From contig WHTW01000002.1 of the NCBI GenBank assembly GCA_009377525.1, positions 62,001 to 126,000 of the forward strand: DNA of 64,000 nt, written 5' to 3'. The notes beneath the pieces were generated by a model, which did no database searches, had not been told where the DNA came from, and saw only the letters and a list, made by a program, of their open reading frames with translations. The DNA comes from Rhodospirillales bacterium. GTDB lineage: Bacteria > Pseudomonadota > Alphaproteobacteria > Reyranellales > Reyranellaceae. Shown here piece by piece: positions 63,964 through 64,000 of the stretch. Positions within the stretch are counted from its first letter, which is position 1, and each line of letters starts with the position of its first letter. Both the position numbers and the translations under genes were made by a program.

Positions 63964-64000
63964 TATGTTTGTCTCCACGGAAGTCCCGCTGCCTTCCACC

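Overview
The window is GC-rich, almost fully coding DNA from an alphaproteobacterium, most likely of the Rhodospirillales/Reyranella type. The placement is inferred from gene order and families: rimP-nusA-ylxR/L7Ae-infB-rbfA-truB-rpsO-pnp, irr next to fabA-fabB-fabI, hslV-hslU, and dnaA-dnaN-recF-gyrB. No rRNA, tRNA, CRISPR array or insertion sequence with a transposase was seen.

Layout. 1-4160: tail of a glutathione S-transferase gene, a small STAS/SpoIIAA-like gene followed by a decayed second copy of the transferase tail, then a periplasmic binding protein overlapping a hybrid sensor kinase. 4261-14315: the translation/transcription/RNA-decay operon, with a promoter and an attenuator-like leader before rimP. 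14330-21017: an intradiol dioxygenase, the fabA-fabB-fabI operon (fabA carries a single-base frameshift), the iron regulator Irr, and a rubrerythrin / Fe-S oxidoreductase / DUF3501 group with an Irr-type palindrome in front. 21057-34667: two tandem TonB-like proteins, an SH3 protein, a hydroxyacid dehydrogenase, BrkB, an acyltransferase, a MAPEG protein, a LysR / binding protein / adenosine-deaminase-like group, a methyltransferase, a class-V aminotransferase and a YgjP-type protease. 34832-42904: amidohydrolase, D-amino-acid dehydrogenase with a small antitoxin-like gene, HslVU, an MFS carrier with a 45-residue membrane protein behind it, and a secreted alpha/beta hydrolase. 42945-53095: a TRAP transporter and, divergent from it, a six-gene membrane complex built like hydrogenase-4 (HyfBCEFGI). 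Its large subunit has lost the cysteines that bind Ni-Fe. 53274-63963: a second hydroxyacid dehydrogenase, an XRE/MmyB regulator facing a small membrane protein, a PaaI-type thioesterase, a multiply frameshifted membrane gene, and the replication cluster dnaA-dnaN-recF-gyrB read leftwards.

Intergenic gaps hold several families of palindromic repeats: a CGCGCCACT type, a modular GGACCGCG type, a two-hairpin type whose arms covary between copies, CTCTCCCC/GGGGAGAG hairpins, and short GCGGACC palindromes. Some are nested, and one supplies the stop codons of both convergent neighbours.

Most notable points: the hydrogenase-like complex without Ni-Fe ligands, the broken fabA, the covarying two-hairpin repeat, the Irr-box promoter of the rubrerythrin group, and a strong promoter at 23375 that faces no gene.
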